From JAJRRA01 sp048636595 (GTDB lineage Bacteria; Pseudomonadota; Gammaproteobacteria; Xanthomonadales; SZUA-36), in contig JAIVWI010000018.1 of NCBI GenBank assembly GCA_048636595.1, positions 1 to 27,000 of the forward strand: a stretch of 27,000 bases of DNA. The letters run 5' to 3'. Both the position numbers and the translations under genes were made by a program. Below the pieces are notes generated by a model. It had not been told where the DNA came from and ran no database searches. It saw only the letters and a list, made by a program, of their open reading frames with translations. This document shows, in pieces, positions 15,504-22,951 of this stretch; within the stretch, counting starts at the first letter, position 1, and the number at the start of each line of letters is the position of its first letter.

Positions 15504-15528
15504 CTGGTACTCCTTCAGGGAATACCAG
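15504..15528 (+). terminator. Weak hairpin after hemN
   Basis: CTGGTA pairs with TACCAG across a partly paired interior (TCC with GGA after one mismatch). It lies 24 bases after the hemN stop. It has no T-tract, so termination is uncertain. Confidence 0.3.
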
Positions 15529-15536
15529 GCGATCTT

Positions 15537-15562
15537 CGCTTATACGTATTTATACGTAAGCG
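15537..15562. promoter_or_regulatory. Palindromic element upstream of fnr-type gene
   Basis: ACGTAT-TT-ATACGT forms a perfect inner palindrome flanked by CGCTT and AAGCG arms with a two-base bulge. The octamer TATACGTA also occurs twice with a 10-bp period (15541-15548 and 15551-15558), one helical turn. It sits 58 bp before the regulator start, and a TATAAT at 15582-15587 could be the -10 box. The position fits an operator, but the binding protein is unknown and it does not resemble an Fnr box. Confidence 0.45.
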
Positions 15563-15620
15563 GTGAGGGTCGTGTGCGCAATATAATGCATTAAAAGAAA
15601 TCATTTATGGAGAGCGCTGC

Positions 15621-16364
15621 ATGGATAGTTCCTTAAGAGTGACCAATATCCGGGATTACCGCCGTGATCCTACCCGCTCGCAAGTCGCATGCAGCCGTTG
15701 TGCGCTGGGTGAACTCTGCCTTCCGCGAGGACTAAGTCCCGATGAAACCGAACGATTTGAACAAATTGTTCACCGCTCCCGCCCCATTCAGCCAGGCGAA
15801 CACCTGTTCCGCGCCGGTGACGAATTCCGCTCCGTAGCATCTGTACGCACTGGCTGTTTCAAGAGTTACGTCATTGATCACGAAGGGCAGGAACAGGTTC
15901 TTGGTTTCCACCTCCCCGGCGAAATTATCGGTCTCGACGCCATCCACACCCACAAACACGTGGCCAATGTCGTGGCGCTCGACACCAGCGCCGTTTGTGC
16001 ACTGACATTCGATACGGTTACCAGCATGGCCCGCCACATGCCGGAATTGCAGGCAGAATTGTTCCGTATCATGAGCCACCGCATCAGCGAACTGGAAGCC
16101 ATAGCGGGTGACCTGAGCGCCGATGAAAGGATTGCGATGTTCCTGATATCGCTTTCCGAACGCTTCTCGCGCCGCGGTTATTCCGACAAAGAATTCATCC
16201 TGGCCATGTCCCGCCGGGATATCGCCAGCTACCTGAGACTGGCCACAGAGACTGTCAGCCGCGTGCTGGCCCGCCTGCAGAAGGCCGAAATTGTCAAAGT
16301 TGACCGCAAGCAGGTCAGAATTCTGGATATGGAAAAAATGAAGGAAACCGCCAGAAAATCCTGA
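15621..16364 (+). CDS. fnr: Fnr/Anr-type oxygen-sensing transcription regulator
   Basis: This is a cytoplasmic Crp/Fnr-family regulator of 247 residues that senses oxygen through a 4Fe-4S cluster. Cys24, Cys27 and Cys33 form the N-terminal cluster motif CSRCALGELC, and Cys126 is the fourth ligand. The 102-residue distance from Cys24 to Cys126 equals that in E. coli Fnr (20 to 122). A cyclic-nucleotide-like beta roll and dimer helix follow. The recognition helix LATETVSRVLARLQ carries the E-x2-S-R set that reads TTGAT half sites. The two boxes in front of the neighbouring hemN fit this protein. The name anr would be equally apt. Confidence 0.93.
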   Translation: MDSSLRVTNIRDYRRDPTRSQVACSRCALGELCLPRGLSPDETERFEQIVHRSRPIQPGEHLFRAGDEFRSVASVRTGCFKSYVIDHEGQEQVLGFHLPGEIIGLDAIHTHKHVANVVALDTSAVCALTFDTVTSMARHMPELQAELFRIMSHRISELEAIAGDLSADERIAMFLISLSERFSRRGYSDKEFILAMSRRDIASYLRLATETVSRVLARLQKAEIVKVDRKQVRILDMEKMKETARKS

Positions 16365-16401
16365 CCTCAAGTCTGCCCTGCCCGCACAAACTCTACGCCC
16401 T

Positions 16402-16467
16402 GTAAGAGGTCCCCTGGGGCCGACTTCTGTTCAGGCTGATAAAATTCGCCCGCAAGCGGGCTCTTAC
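16402..16467. repeat. Pair of GTAAGAG hairpin repeats
   Basis: Two convergent copies: 16402-16423 (+, GGTCCC-CT-GGGGCC) and 16446-16467 (-, CCCGC-TT-GCGGG). They lie between the convergent fnr-type and slyD genes. The spacer shares GCTGATA-x-AATTCG with the spacer of the pair at 8686-8752, so whole head-to-head pairs, not only single units, seem to have been copied. Confidence 0.82.
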
Positions 16468-16494
16468 AATCGCGTGCCAGCATGGTCCTGCAAT

Positions 16495-16977
16495 TTAGTG
16501 ATCCACCCCACCCGGGCCGTGCGCATGGCCGTGGGCAATTTCCTCTTCGGTAGCATCCCTCACAGTGCTGACTTCAACGTCGAAGGTCAGCGCCTGGCCA
16601 GCCAATGGGTGGTTGGAATCGACATCCACATTAAATCGTCCGACCTTGACGATAGTGACCTGGACCGGCCCCTTCCGGGTCTGCAAGCCGACAATCTGAC
16701 CAGGCTTCAATTTCTTTGGAAATCGAAAATGCTTGGATGAAATGCGTTGGATATTCGCCTCTTTTTTCTCTCCGTACGCATCGGCGGGTTCAAGCGTTAC
16801 CTGGAATTCGTCGCCCACTGATCTGCCGGCCATGGCGCTCTCCAGGCCGGGAATAATGTTTTGGGCGCCGTGAAGATAAGTCATTGGCTCCTTGTCCCTG
16901 GTTGTTTCCATTTGCTCACCGTCCTGATTGGTCAGGGTGTAGTGAAATGAGACGACTTTCTTATCCTGGATGGTCAT
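16495..16977 (-). CDS. slyD: FKBP-type peptidyl-prolyl isomerase, SlyD-like
   Basis: This is a cytoplasmic prolyl isomerase and chaperone of 160 residues. It starts with KKVVSFHYTLTNQDG, has PMTYLHGAQNIIPGLESAM (the FKBP active-site strand) and then the insert-in-flap region with DAYGEKKEANIQRI, as in SlyD. The C-terminal tail is short but keeps several histidines (HGHAHG and the final VDH), so nickel binding is possible though weaker than in E. coli SlyD with its long His/Cys tail. The ATG at 16977 has GGA about ten bases upstream. Confidence 0.88.
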   Translation of the reverse strand: MTIQDKKVVSFHYTLTNQDGEQMETTRDKEPMTYLHGAQNIIPGLESAMAGRSVGDEFQVTLEPADAYGEKKEANIQRISSKHFRFPKKLKPGQIVGLQTRKGPVQVTIVKVGRFNVDVDSNHPLAGQALTFDVEVSTVRDATEEEIAHGHAHGPGGVDH

Positions 16978-17032
16978 GGCTGTTTTCCGCTTTCCAGTTC
17001 GCTGAACTCGTAATTATCACATTGAAAGAGTA

Positions 17033-17527
17033 CTAGTCCTCATCTTCGTTGGGGGGAGGTGCATTTACAGAGACAGTAATGGTAATTTTATCTGACATGA
17101 CAACGGGATCGTGAGGGGTATGCGAATAGTCAGCGAATAAAAGTTGCAGGGTGTGTTCACCTTCAGGAAGCGTCAGTTCGGTTTCAGTCTGGCCCTTTCC
17201 GAAGTGACGAATATGGTCTGTTGCCGGCAAGGGCAGATCCATGTCGGGCATTTCAGTCACATCGATCAGCAGGTGATGATGCCCCGTGTTGTCAATCTTC
17301 GATCCCGCCGGCGCGATACCCATTCCGCTGACCAGGAACTTGACCGTAAATGTGAGAGGAACGATGTCTCCATCCTGGGGTGTCTTGAAACTGACACTGG
17401 CTCCATCCGAAGAAGGTGAACGGTGAGTACCGGTAGCAGGCAATTTATCCGCCGCCTCGCCAGCCGAAACAGCAGTAGATCCCAACATCAGCAACAGCAG
17501 GGAAAACATCAGGTGCCTGAATTTCAT
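17033..17527 (-). CDS. DUF4399 domain exported protein
   Basis: This is an exported protein of unknown function, 164 residues. A signal peptide ends at about VSAG (residue 23). The body matches the DUF4399 pattern: VSFKTPQDGDIVPLTFTVKF, GHHHLLID, then LPEGEHTLQLLFADYSH and a final beta strand. The histidine-rich GHHHL and several Asp residues could bind metal, but this is not shown. A strong GGAGGA lies six bases before the ATG. The C terminus is short and acidic (NEDED). It is 55 bp from slyD on the same strand and may share its transcript. Confidence 0.8.
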   Translation of the reverse strand: MKFRHLMFSLLLLMLGSTAVSAGEAADKLPATGTHRSPSSDGASVSFKTPQDGDIVPLTFTVKFLVSGMGIAPAGSKIDNTGHHHLLIDVTEMPDMDLPLPATDHIRHFGKGQTETELTLPEGEHTLQLLFADYSHTPHDPVVMSDKITITVSVNAPPPNEDED

Positions 17528-17615
17528 CTTAGTCCTCCGTTAATGAACGATGATTATGGCCTGACTCCGGCCAATGCGCTAGCCCGCATATTGCAGCAAT
17601 ATTCCCGATTCATTT

Positions 17616-18629
17616 TCACGTCACCACGAATCCTTCCCACAGGGGGTCATCATCCGGATCAACGGTGATGACATTACGCCCGTAAACACGGGCCCAGCCC
17701 TCGATGCTGGGTACAATGGCATCGAAATCCCCAACCCGGGTTACTGCCTCGATCCGGCCGGTGAACTGGCTGCCGATATAACTCTCGTGTACAAAAACAT
17801 CACCTTGCGATAATTCCCCGCGTGCGGCCAGTTGGGCCATGCGCGAAGAAGTCCCGGTTCCGCAGGGTGAACGGTCTATGGCGGCGTCCCCGTAAAAAAC
17901 TGCGTTGCGGGCATCCGAGTCCGCTTTGAGCGGCCTGCCTGCCCACAGGATGTGGTTCATCTGTGAAAGGCGGTCGTCATCCGGGTGGGAAAAGCTGTAA
18001 AGCCCGTTGATCCGCTCCCTGATCAGGGGACTCAGGCCTATGATATCGGCTGCTGTCAATTGGGCGAGGTCCCGGTAAATCTCCTGCGGCTCGATGATCG
18101 CATAAAAATTGCCGCCATAGGCCACGTCAAATTGCAGAATTCCACCCAGCTCCGGACAATCCACCTCCAGGTCTCTGGAGTGCAGGAAAGAAGGGACATT
18201 GGTGAAACGGACAGAACGGACCTTGCCGCCTTCTTCAGTGTAATGGGCAGTAACCTTGCCGGCAGGTGTATCGAGATCCAGGCGCCCGGGAGTGCGTGGG
18301 CTGACCAGCTGGTTTTCGATCGCGATGGTTACCGTTCCAATCGTACCGTGCCCGCACATCGGCAGGCAGCCGGATGTCTCAATGAACAGCACAGCGATAT
18401 CGCAGTCATCACGACTGCTCGGGTACAGGATACTGCCTGACATCATGGCGTGCCCTCGCGGCTCGAACATCAATGATGTCCTGACCCAGTCATACTCTGC
18501 CAGAAAGTGCTGGCGTCGCTCGAGCATGGTGTCACCTTCGAGCCTCGGGCCGCCCCGATAGACCAGGCGTACCGGATTACCGCAGGTGTGGGCGTCGATG
18601 CAATGAAAAGTGGTTTTTTTCCCGTTCAA
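17616..18629 (-). CDS. lhpA: 4-hydroxyproline 2-epimerase (proline racemase family)
   Basis: This enzyme inverts C2 of trans-4-hydroxy-L-proline to give cis-4-hydroxy-D-proline, the first step of catabolism. The 337-residue protein has both catalytic cysteines: Cys92 in MCGHGTIGT and Cys256 in SPCGTGTSSR. Having Cys in both places separates epimerases from the 3-hydroxyproline dehydratases, which have Thr at one. The start is TTG at 18629: a stop lies four codons upstream, and the next ATG would remove the conserved HCIDAHTCGNP segment. It is the last gene of a four-gene operon and lies 48 bp after the dehydrogenase. Proline racemase activity is less likely given these neighbours. Confidence 0.88.
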   Translation of the reverse strand: MNGKKTTFHCIDAHTCGNPVRLVYRGGPRLEGDTMLERRQHFLAEYDWVRTSLMFEPRGHAMMSGSILYPSSRDDCDIAVLFIETSGCLPMCGHGTIGTVTIAIENQLVSPRTPGRLDLDTPAGKVTAHYTEEGGKVRSVRFTNVPSFLHSRDLEVDCPELGGILQFDVAYGGNFYAIIEPQEIYRDLAQLTAADIIGLSPLIRERINGLYSFSHPDDDRLSQMNHILWAGRPLKADSDARNAVFYGDAAIDRSPCGTGTSSRMAQLAARGELSQGDVFVHESYIGSQFTGRIEAVTRVGDFDAIVPSIEGWARVYGRNVITVDPDDDPLWEGFVVT

Positions 18630-18677
18630 CTTAGTTTCTCATCTTTACTTATCATCATGGACTGACTTCGCCTCGTT

Positions 18678-19928
18678 TCAAAACCGGCTGATGGAGAAAG
18701 GCGCAAGGTCGATGCCGGGATCTTCACCAAATACCAGCTTGCTGATGATGCGGCCCGTGGTCGGGCCCTGGGTCAGGCCATAATGGCCATGGCCAAATGC
18801 ACACAGAACGTTTTTCTGGTCTGGTAAAGGTCCAAGCACCGGCAGAGAATCCGGAAGCATGGGACGCTGCCCCATCCATTCGGTGATCTCTTCACCACCA
18901 AGATCCGGCGCATAGTAACGTGCATTTTGCATCAACGACTTCGCTCGCCGATAATCCGGCCTGGTATCCAGGCCGGCGAATTCGGCTGTTCCGGACACCC
19001 GCAGACCACCCCGCATCGGTGTCAACAGCACGTGGCGGGATGCGGACATGATGGGGTGCCGTATTTCCAGGTTCGGTTTCCCGATCATGCTGTGGTAGCC
19101 CCTCTTGGCGATCAATGGCACCTTGTATCCCAACTGCCCGATCAAGGCGCTGGACCACACGCCACCTGCAATAATCAGCCGGTCAGCCTCCAGGGAGCGA
19201 CCGGATTCGGTGACCAGCGAGACACCGTCCGCATTGGCCGAAACCGTGCGGACCCGGTCGTGCAACCAACTTGCACCACGCTCAATTGTTGCATCCGCAA
19301 TCAACTGCGTAACTGCACCCGGATCAATAAGATGTTGCCATTCCGGCTCGAAGACAGCAATGCCCTCGCCCAGATGGATACTGGGTTCCAGCGAGGTGAG
19401 TTCATCGCGGGTCAGCCTTTGCCAGGGAAAGCCGAGATGCTCCCTGGACTCATATTTCCACGCGTCACTGGCAAAATCTTTTTGTGTGTCGTACAGCAAA
19501 ATCATCCCGCGCGACTCGCGCAGAGCCTCGCCGCCCGTTGCAGCAAGGATGTCATCGTAATCATCAATTACGCTGCTCATCAGCGTGGCCTGTGCGGCAA
19601 CGATCTCCTCAACACGATGTGCTTTCCCGGCACGCCAGAAATGATACAGCCACGGCATCGAGGGCAGAAAATGTGACCAGCGGATGCGCATCGGCCCATG
19701 CGGATCAAGCAGCCAGCCTGGAACCTTCAGGATGGCTCCGGGGTGGGAAAACGGAAAAACAGAAGATTTGCAGATGCACCCGGCGTTACCGAAACTGGCC
19801 CCCCGGCGCGGCTGTTCAGAATCAATGAGCGTTACCCTGGCGCCCTTCCTGACCAGGTGCCAGGCACAGGACGACCCCACGATTCCTGCACCGATAACGA
19901 CGCAATGGGGCCTCTTTTTTACCTGCAT
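18678..19928 (-). CDS. lhpB: FAD-dependent D-hydroxyproline dehydrogenase (DadA-like)
   Basis: This FAD oxidoreductase of 416 residues, related to D-amino acid dehydrogenases, probably oxidises cis-4-hydroxy-D-proline to pyrroline-4-hydroxy-2-carboxylate. The N terminus has the dinucleotide motif VIGAGIVGSS and the C-terminal FAD-binding segment is GHGHYGLTQGPTTGR. I start at ATG 19928, seven bases after the regulator's stop; the longer frame would overlap that gene by about 90 bp and place 31 residues before the FAD motif. The substrate is inferred from the epimerase and deaminase on either side. No companion subunits, such as those of the heteromeric Pseudomonas enzyme, are seen. Confidence 0.85.
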   Translation of the reverse strand: MQVKKRPHCVVIGAGIVGSSCAWHLVRKGARVTLIDSEQPRRGASFGNAGCICKSSVFPFSHPGAILKVPGWLLDPHGPMRIRWSHFLPSMPWLYHFWRAGKAHRVEEIVAAQATLMSSVIDDYDDILAATGGEALRESRGMILLYDTQKDFASDAWKYESREHLGFPWQRLTRDELTSLEPSIHLGEGIAVFEPEWQHLIDPGAVTQLIADATIERGASWLHDRVRTVSANADGVSLVTESGRSLEADRLIIAGGVWSSALIGQLGYKVPLIAKRGYHSMIGKPNLEIRHPIMSASRHVLLTPMRGGLRVSGTAEFAGLDTRPDYRRAKSLMQNARYYAPDLGGEEITEWMGQRPMLPDSLPVLGPLPDQKNVLCAFGHGHYGLTQGPTTGRIISKLVFGEDPGIDLAPFSISRF

Positions 19929-19935
19929 ATGTGAG

Positions 19936-20595
19936 TTATTCCATGCGGTCCACGTTGGAAACCACTCTTTCCAGCACGGCAATTCTTCCATCCGATGCCT
20001 TTTGGGCGCCCCTGAATTCACGTCGCGCGACCAGGCGGGCCATTTTGGAATTGGCGGCGATTGAATCGGTCAATGGAATCCCCTGACGGTGGAAAAACAT
20101 AAATCGACGGCAGTGACTGCGCAGGGGCAACACGGCAGCTGCGGCAAATGGGTTGCTGGAACAGGTATCCAGCAACTCGTCCAGTTTGTGATCCAGCTTC
20201 AGGAACTCTTCAAAGCGGTCATGGGTAATAGTGAATCCCCGGGCGATTGCCGCCAGATCACCCCGTTGCGCGTCTTTTGCATTGAGGGAGGCCCGGAAAA
20301 TGATCAGGCGTTCCAGGGGTTTTCGTGCTTCGAGTATGTGAAACAAATTGGAACCGGTCACGGGTGTCACCAGCAGGCCCCTGCGGGGTACGATATCAAA
20401 GAATTCCTGCTGTGCCAGGCGCTGAATCGCTTCACGGACCGGGGTTCGCCCAAACCCGGTCATCTCGATCAAATCACCCTCAGACACCATTGACCCGGGA
20501 GGAAGGGCCAGTGTCACCAGTTTTTCTTCGAGCAAATGGTATGCGCGTTCAGCAAGGCTGTCAGGGCTAACGGTGGATCGTTCATTCATAGTCAT
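19936..20595 (-). CDS. GntR-family (FCD domain) regulator of hydroxyproline genes
   Basis: This is a transcription regulator of 219 residues. An N-terminal winged helix (AERAYHLLEEKLVTLALPPGS, then GFGRTPVREAIQRLAQ as recognition helix) is followed by an all-helical FCD effector domain of about 140 residues. It lies inside the operon, 35 bp after the deaminase gene and seven bases before the dehydrogenase gene. Local control of the hydroxyproline genes is therefore likely, with hydroxyproline or a pathway intermediate as probable effector. FCD proteins often repress and autoregulate; which applies here cannot be read from sequence. A perfect palindrome upstream of the operon is a candidate operator. 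Confidence 0.88.
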   Translation of the reverse strand: MTMNERSTVSPDSLAERAYHLLEEKLVTLALPPGSMVSEGDLIEMTGFGRTPVREAIQRLAQQEFFDIVPRRGLLVTPVTGSNLFHILEARKPLERLIIFRASLNAKDAQRGDLAAIARGFTITHDRFEEFLKLDHKLDELLDTCSSNPFAAAAVLPLRSHCRRFMFFHRQGIPLTDSIAANSKMARLVARREFRGAQKASDGRIAVLERVVSNVDRME

Positions 20596-20630
20596 ATGGA
20601 ATCCGATAATCAGGCTTTTTCACTGCGGGA

Positions 20631-21530
20631 TCAGACCTGAGGCCGATTTTCGAGGGCGAGGTTCAGGGTCTTTTCAACGGCGGATGCTTCCTTGTCAGTC
20701 AACTGGAGACGGGGCGCACGGACCTTGGCGCTGCCCACCCCCATCAGGGCTTCAACCAGTTTGATCTGTTGTACGAATTTTGGCCCCACATCCAGGTGCA
20801 GCAGGGGGAGGAACCACTGGTACAATTCCCTGGCCTCATTCCACCGGCCCGCCTGGGTCAATTTCCAAAGTTGCACGGTCTCGCGGGGAAAAGCATCAAC
20901 AAGGCCAGCAACCCAGCCAACCGCACCGAGCGCAAAGCACTCGAATGCCAGGTCATCCACGCCACAGAATATGGCCAGTCGATCACCCACGTGTTTCCGT
21001 ATTTCAGGAATTCGCCGCGTGTCCGTGGACGACTCCTTGACTGCCTGGAATTTTGGATTATCCGCCAGGCGGGCAATATCCTCCGGGCTGATATCAATAC
21101 CGTAGGCCACCGGATTGTTATAGAGCATGATCGGAAGAGAAGTAGCCGAAGCCACTTCATTCAGAAAAATCATCGTTTCGCGCCGGTCACTGGGATAGCG
21201 CATCGGCGGCAGCAGCATGAATCCATCTGCACCCGCTTGTTCCGCGGCAACGGCAAATTCCTTCGCGTCACGGGTAGATGACTCGGCGATACAGGCAATC
21301 AAGGGGCGTCCCTTACAGCCCGTTCGGGAGAAAAACTTCACCATTTCAAGCTTTTCTGTGTGGCGGAGGGTAGATGTTTCGCCCAGGGAACCCAGGATAA
21401 CCAGGCCATGAACCCCGGCATCAAGCTGAAACTCCAGGTGCCGCTCCATCGCGGCCCAGTCTATTTCATCGCTGGCAGTAAATTTTGTCGTCAGGGCCGG
21501 GAAAACCCCTTGCCATTGCACGTCTGTCAC
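20631..21530 (-). CDS. lhpC: Pyrroline-4-hydroxy-2-carboxylate deaminase (DHDPS family)
   Basis: This is a class I aldolase-fold lyase of the dihydrodipicolinate synthase family, 299 residues. The Schiff-base lysine is Lys165 in AVKESS and the partner tyrosine is Tyr137 in LYNNP. GSLGETSTL is the substrate carboxylate loop, with the usual GTTGE replaced by GSLGE. Next to an epimerase and a D-amino acid dehydrogenase, its likely reaction is removal of ammonia from pyrroline-4-hydroxy-2-carboxylate to give 2-oxoglutarate semialdehyde. The start is GTG at 21530 with AAAGGA upstream. It is the first gene of the operon. The semialdehyde dehydrogenase that would finish the pathway is not in the window. 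Confidence 0.83.
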   Translation of the reverse strand: MTDVQWQGVFPALTTKFTASDEIDWAAMERHLEFQLDAGVHGLVILGSLGETSTLRHTEKLEMVKFFSRTGCKGRPLIACIAESSTRDAKEFAVAAEQAGADGFMLLPPMRYPSDRRETMIFLNEVASATSLPIMLYNNPVAYGIDISPEDIARLADNPKFQAVKESSTDTRRIPEIRKHVGDRLAIFCGVDDLAFECFALGAVGWVAGLVDAFPRETVQLWKLTQAGRWNEARELYQWFLPLLHLDVGPKFVQQIKLVEALMGVGSAKVRAPRLQLTDKEASAVEKTLNLALENRPQV

Positions 21531-21565
21531 GAAAATCCTTTCTGGCGGGCAGAATGAACTTCCTA

Positions 21566-21575
21566 TGATATATCA
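21566..21575. promoter_or_regulatory. Palindrome TGATATATCA upstream of the hydroxyproline operon
   Basis: This is a perfect 10-bp palindrome, 36 bp before the GTG start of the first gene. Size and place suit an operator for the GntR-type regulator encoded in the operon. It is AT-rich and could also overlap the -10 region. The assignment is inference. Confidence 0.35.
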
Positions 21576-21611
21576 CAAGGCGGGAAAAGATAAATACCCT
21601 GGAGAAGAACC

Positions 21612-22385
21612 TTATTTTTTGACGATGCGAATGGAACCGTTCACGGTATCGAGCGTGATGCGCGCATCACCACCTCCAATCTGGCCATCGCATTCGCGGC
21701 CGATAAAACCTTTGTCTATATCCAGGTCAAAATCGTCGGCGTCTATGCTTCCGTTCACGGTTTCCGCATGCAGACGCGCACTGGCATCGGCAGGTAATTT
21801 AAGAACGATCCTGCCGTTCACGGCTTCGGCTGATACGCGTTGGCTTGCTCCGAGTGAATCAAAATCAGCGTCAATCCCACCATTAACCGTTTCCAGGTCA
21901 ACGTCCGCAACCAGGCCCGAAGCGACCAGGTCGCCGTTCACAGTCTCCGCTTTCACCTTGCCACTCATTGACGAGATTTCAACATCACCGTTGACCGTTG
22001 AGATCTTGTCCAGGTTTACGCCTGCTGGCACCGTCAGTACATAGGAAACGCTTCCACTGTGATTATTACCCCAGTTAAGCCAGCTATCTTTATTACTCGG
22101 GTGCCTGGTCTCAATGCGAATATAATCGGAGTCCGCATCGACGACAATCTTCAATTCATCCATGTATTCCTGTTTACCGGCCTTCTTGCTCGCAATGATG
22201 TTGACTGTGTCGCCCTCATTACCGGTAATCCGGATATCGCCATTGATGTTCTCGAGACTGATGCGGCCTCCAGGATTGATATCAAGTGTAAATTCTTCAG
22301 TTTCCTTTACATCCGCCATTGCCAGCGAAGTCAATAACGAAAAAACACCCAGCAGCATTACCGATCTAATGTTCCCAGAACTCAT
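21612..22385 (-). CDS. DUF4097 family exported beta-repeat protein
   Basis: This is a predicted exported protein of 257 residues with a signal peptide ending at about LAMA (residue 24). The body is a row of short beta strands punctuated by the tetrad (T/A)VNG, seen at least six times (STVNGDVE, ETVNGDLV, ETVNGGID, EAVNGRIV, ETVNGSID, DTVNGSIR). This pattern is typical of DUF4097/DUF4098 putative adhesin-like solenoids, whose function is not known. AAGGACC before the ATG is a good ribosome binding site. It stands alone between two operons, with its 3' end 81 bp from the hydroxyproline operon start. Confidence 0.85.
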   Translation of the reverse strand: MSSGNIRSVMLLGVFSLLTSLAMADVKETEEFTLDINPGGRISLENINGDIRITGNEGDTVNIIASKKAGKQEYMDELKIVVDADSDYIRIETRHPSNKDSWLNWGNNHSGSVSYVLTVPAGVNLDKISTVNGDVEISSMSGKVKAETVNGDLVASGLVADVDLETVNGGIDADFDSLGASQRVSAEAVNGRIVLKLPADASARLHAETVNGSIDADDFDLDIDKGFIGRECDGQIGGGDARITLDTVNGSIRIVKK

Positions 22386-22586
22386 CTTATTGGTCCTTTT
22401 AATTCAAAAAAATACAGGATTCACAACATTGGATGTTACCAGCCCGCATTTGGTTTAAAACAGTGCCAAAGGTCTGGTACGAATTTGCCGGCGACCGTAC
22501 ACCGAAATAGGATGTGTCTTGATCCACCGATTCCTCATATCGCTTCCCCGCTTGCGAATCACAGGAAATTGGTCTACTATCCAATC

Positions 22587-22604
22587 GTACTAATACATTA
22601 ATAC
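22587..22604. promoter_or_regulatory. Imperfect palindrome upstream of the TrpR-like gene
   Basis: GTACTAAT-AC-ATTAATAC pairs at seven of eight positions and ends eight bases before the start codon of the TrpR-like gene. The TrpR operator also contains GTACTA half sites, so this is a credible autoregulatory operator for the first gene of the his operon. Binding is inferred. Confidence 0.5.
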
Positions 22605-22612
22605 ACTAGAAC

Positions 22613-22927
22613 ATGAAACATCACACCCAATCGCAGGATAAAGAGCTCAACTCTGCGGCAAAGTCACTGTCCGAAGCCCTGCTGTCACTGGCGACGGCAG
22701 ACGAAGTTAAAAGGTTTCTTGAAGACCTTTGCACACCGGCAGAGATAGAAGCCATGGTGGATCGCTGGCGCGTGGCGCAATTGCTGGACCAGGGTTATTC
22801 CTACCGCGATATCAGGGAAATGACCGAGGTCAGTGTCACCACCACTGGCCGTGTTGCACGCTACATGGAAATGGGCACCGGTGGCTATCGTACGGTGCTG
22901 GACCGGCTTGGGAGTAAACAGAAATGA
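22613..22927 (+). CDS. TrpR-like regulator, YerC/YecD family
   Basis: This is a small all-helical DNA-binding protein of 104 residues in the TrpR superfamily. LCTPAEIEAMVDRWRVAQLL followed by the helix-turn-helix YSYRDIREMTEVSVTTTGRVARYM is the YerC/YecD signature. It lies 24 bp before hisG at the head of the his genes. I recall TrpR-family genes in this position being proposed as histidine regulators (HisR) in Xanthomonadales. A palindrome directly upstream fits autoregulation. The effector is unknown, with histidine a natural guess. No histidine-rich leader peptide was found, so this protein may replace attenuation. Confidence 0.88.
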   Translation: MKHHTQSQDKELNSAAKSLSEALLSLATADEVKRFLEDLCTPAEIEAMVDRWRVAQLLDQGYSYRDIREMTEVSVTTTGRVARYMEMGTGGYRTVLDRLGSKQK

Positions 22928-22951
22928 ACCGATACAAACGAATAATTCTGA

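Noticed and set aside
15732..16370. Minus-strand frame of 212 codons opposite the fnr-type gene
   Set aside because: The plus-strand gene has all cluster cysteines and the helix-turn-helix. The antisense frame shows no family pattern.
18927..19676. Plus-strand frame of 249 codons opposite the D-hydroxyproline dehydrogenase gene
   Set aside because: It has no recognisable motifs and no operon context, and the opposite strand has FAD-binding motifs and operon spacing.
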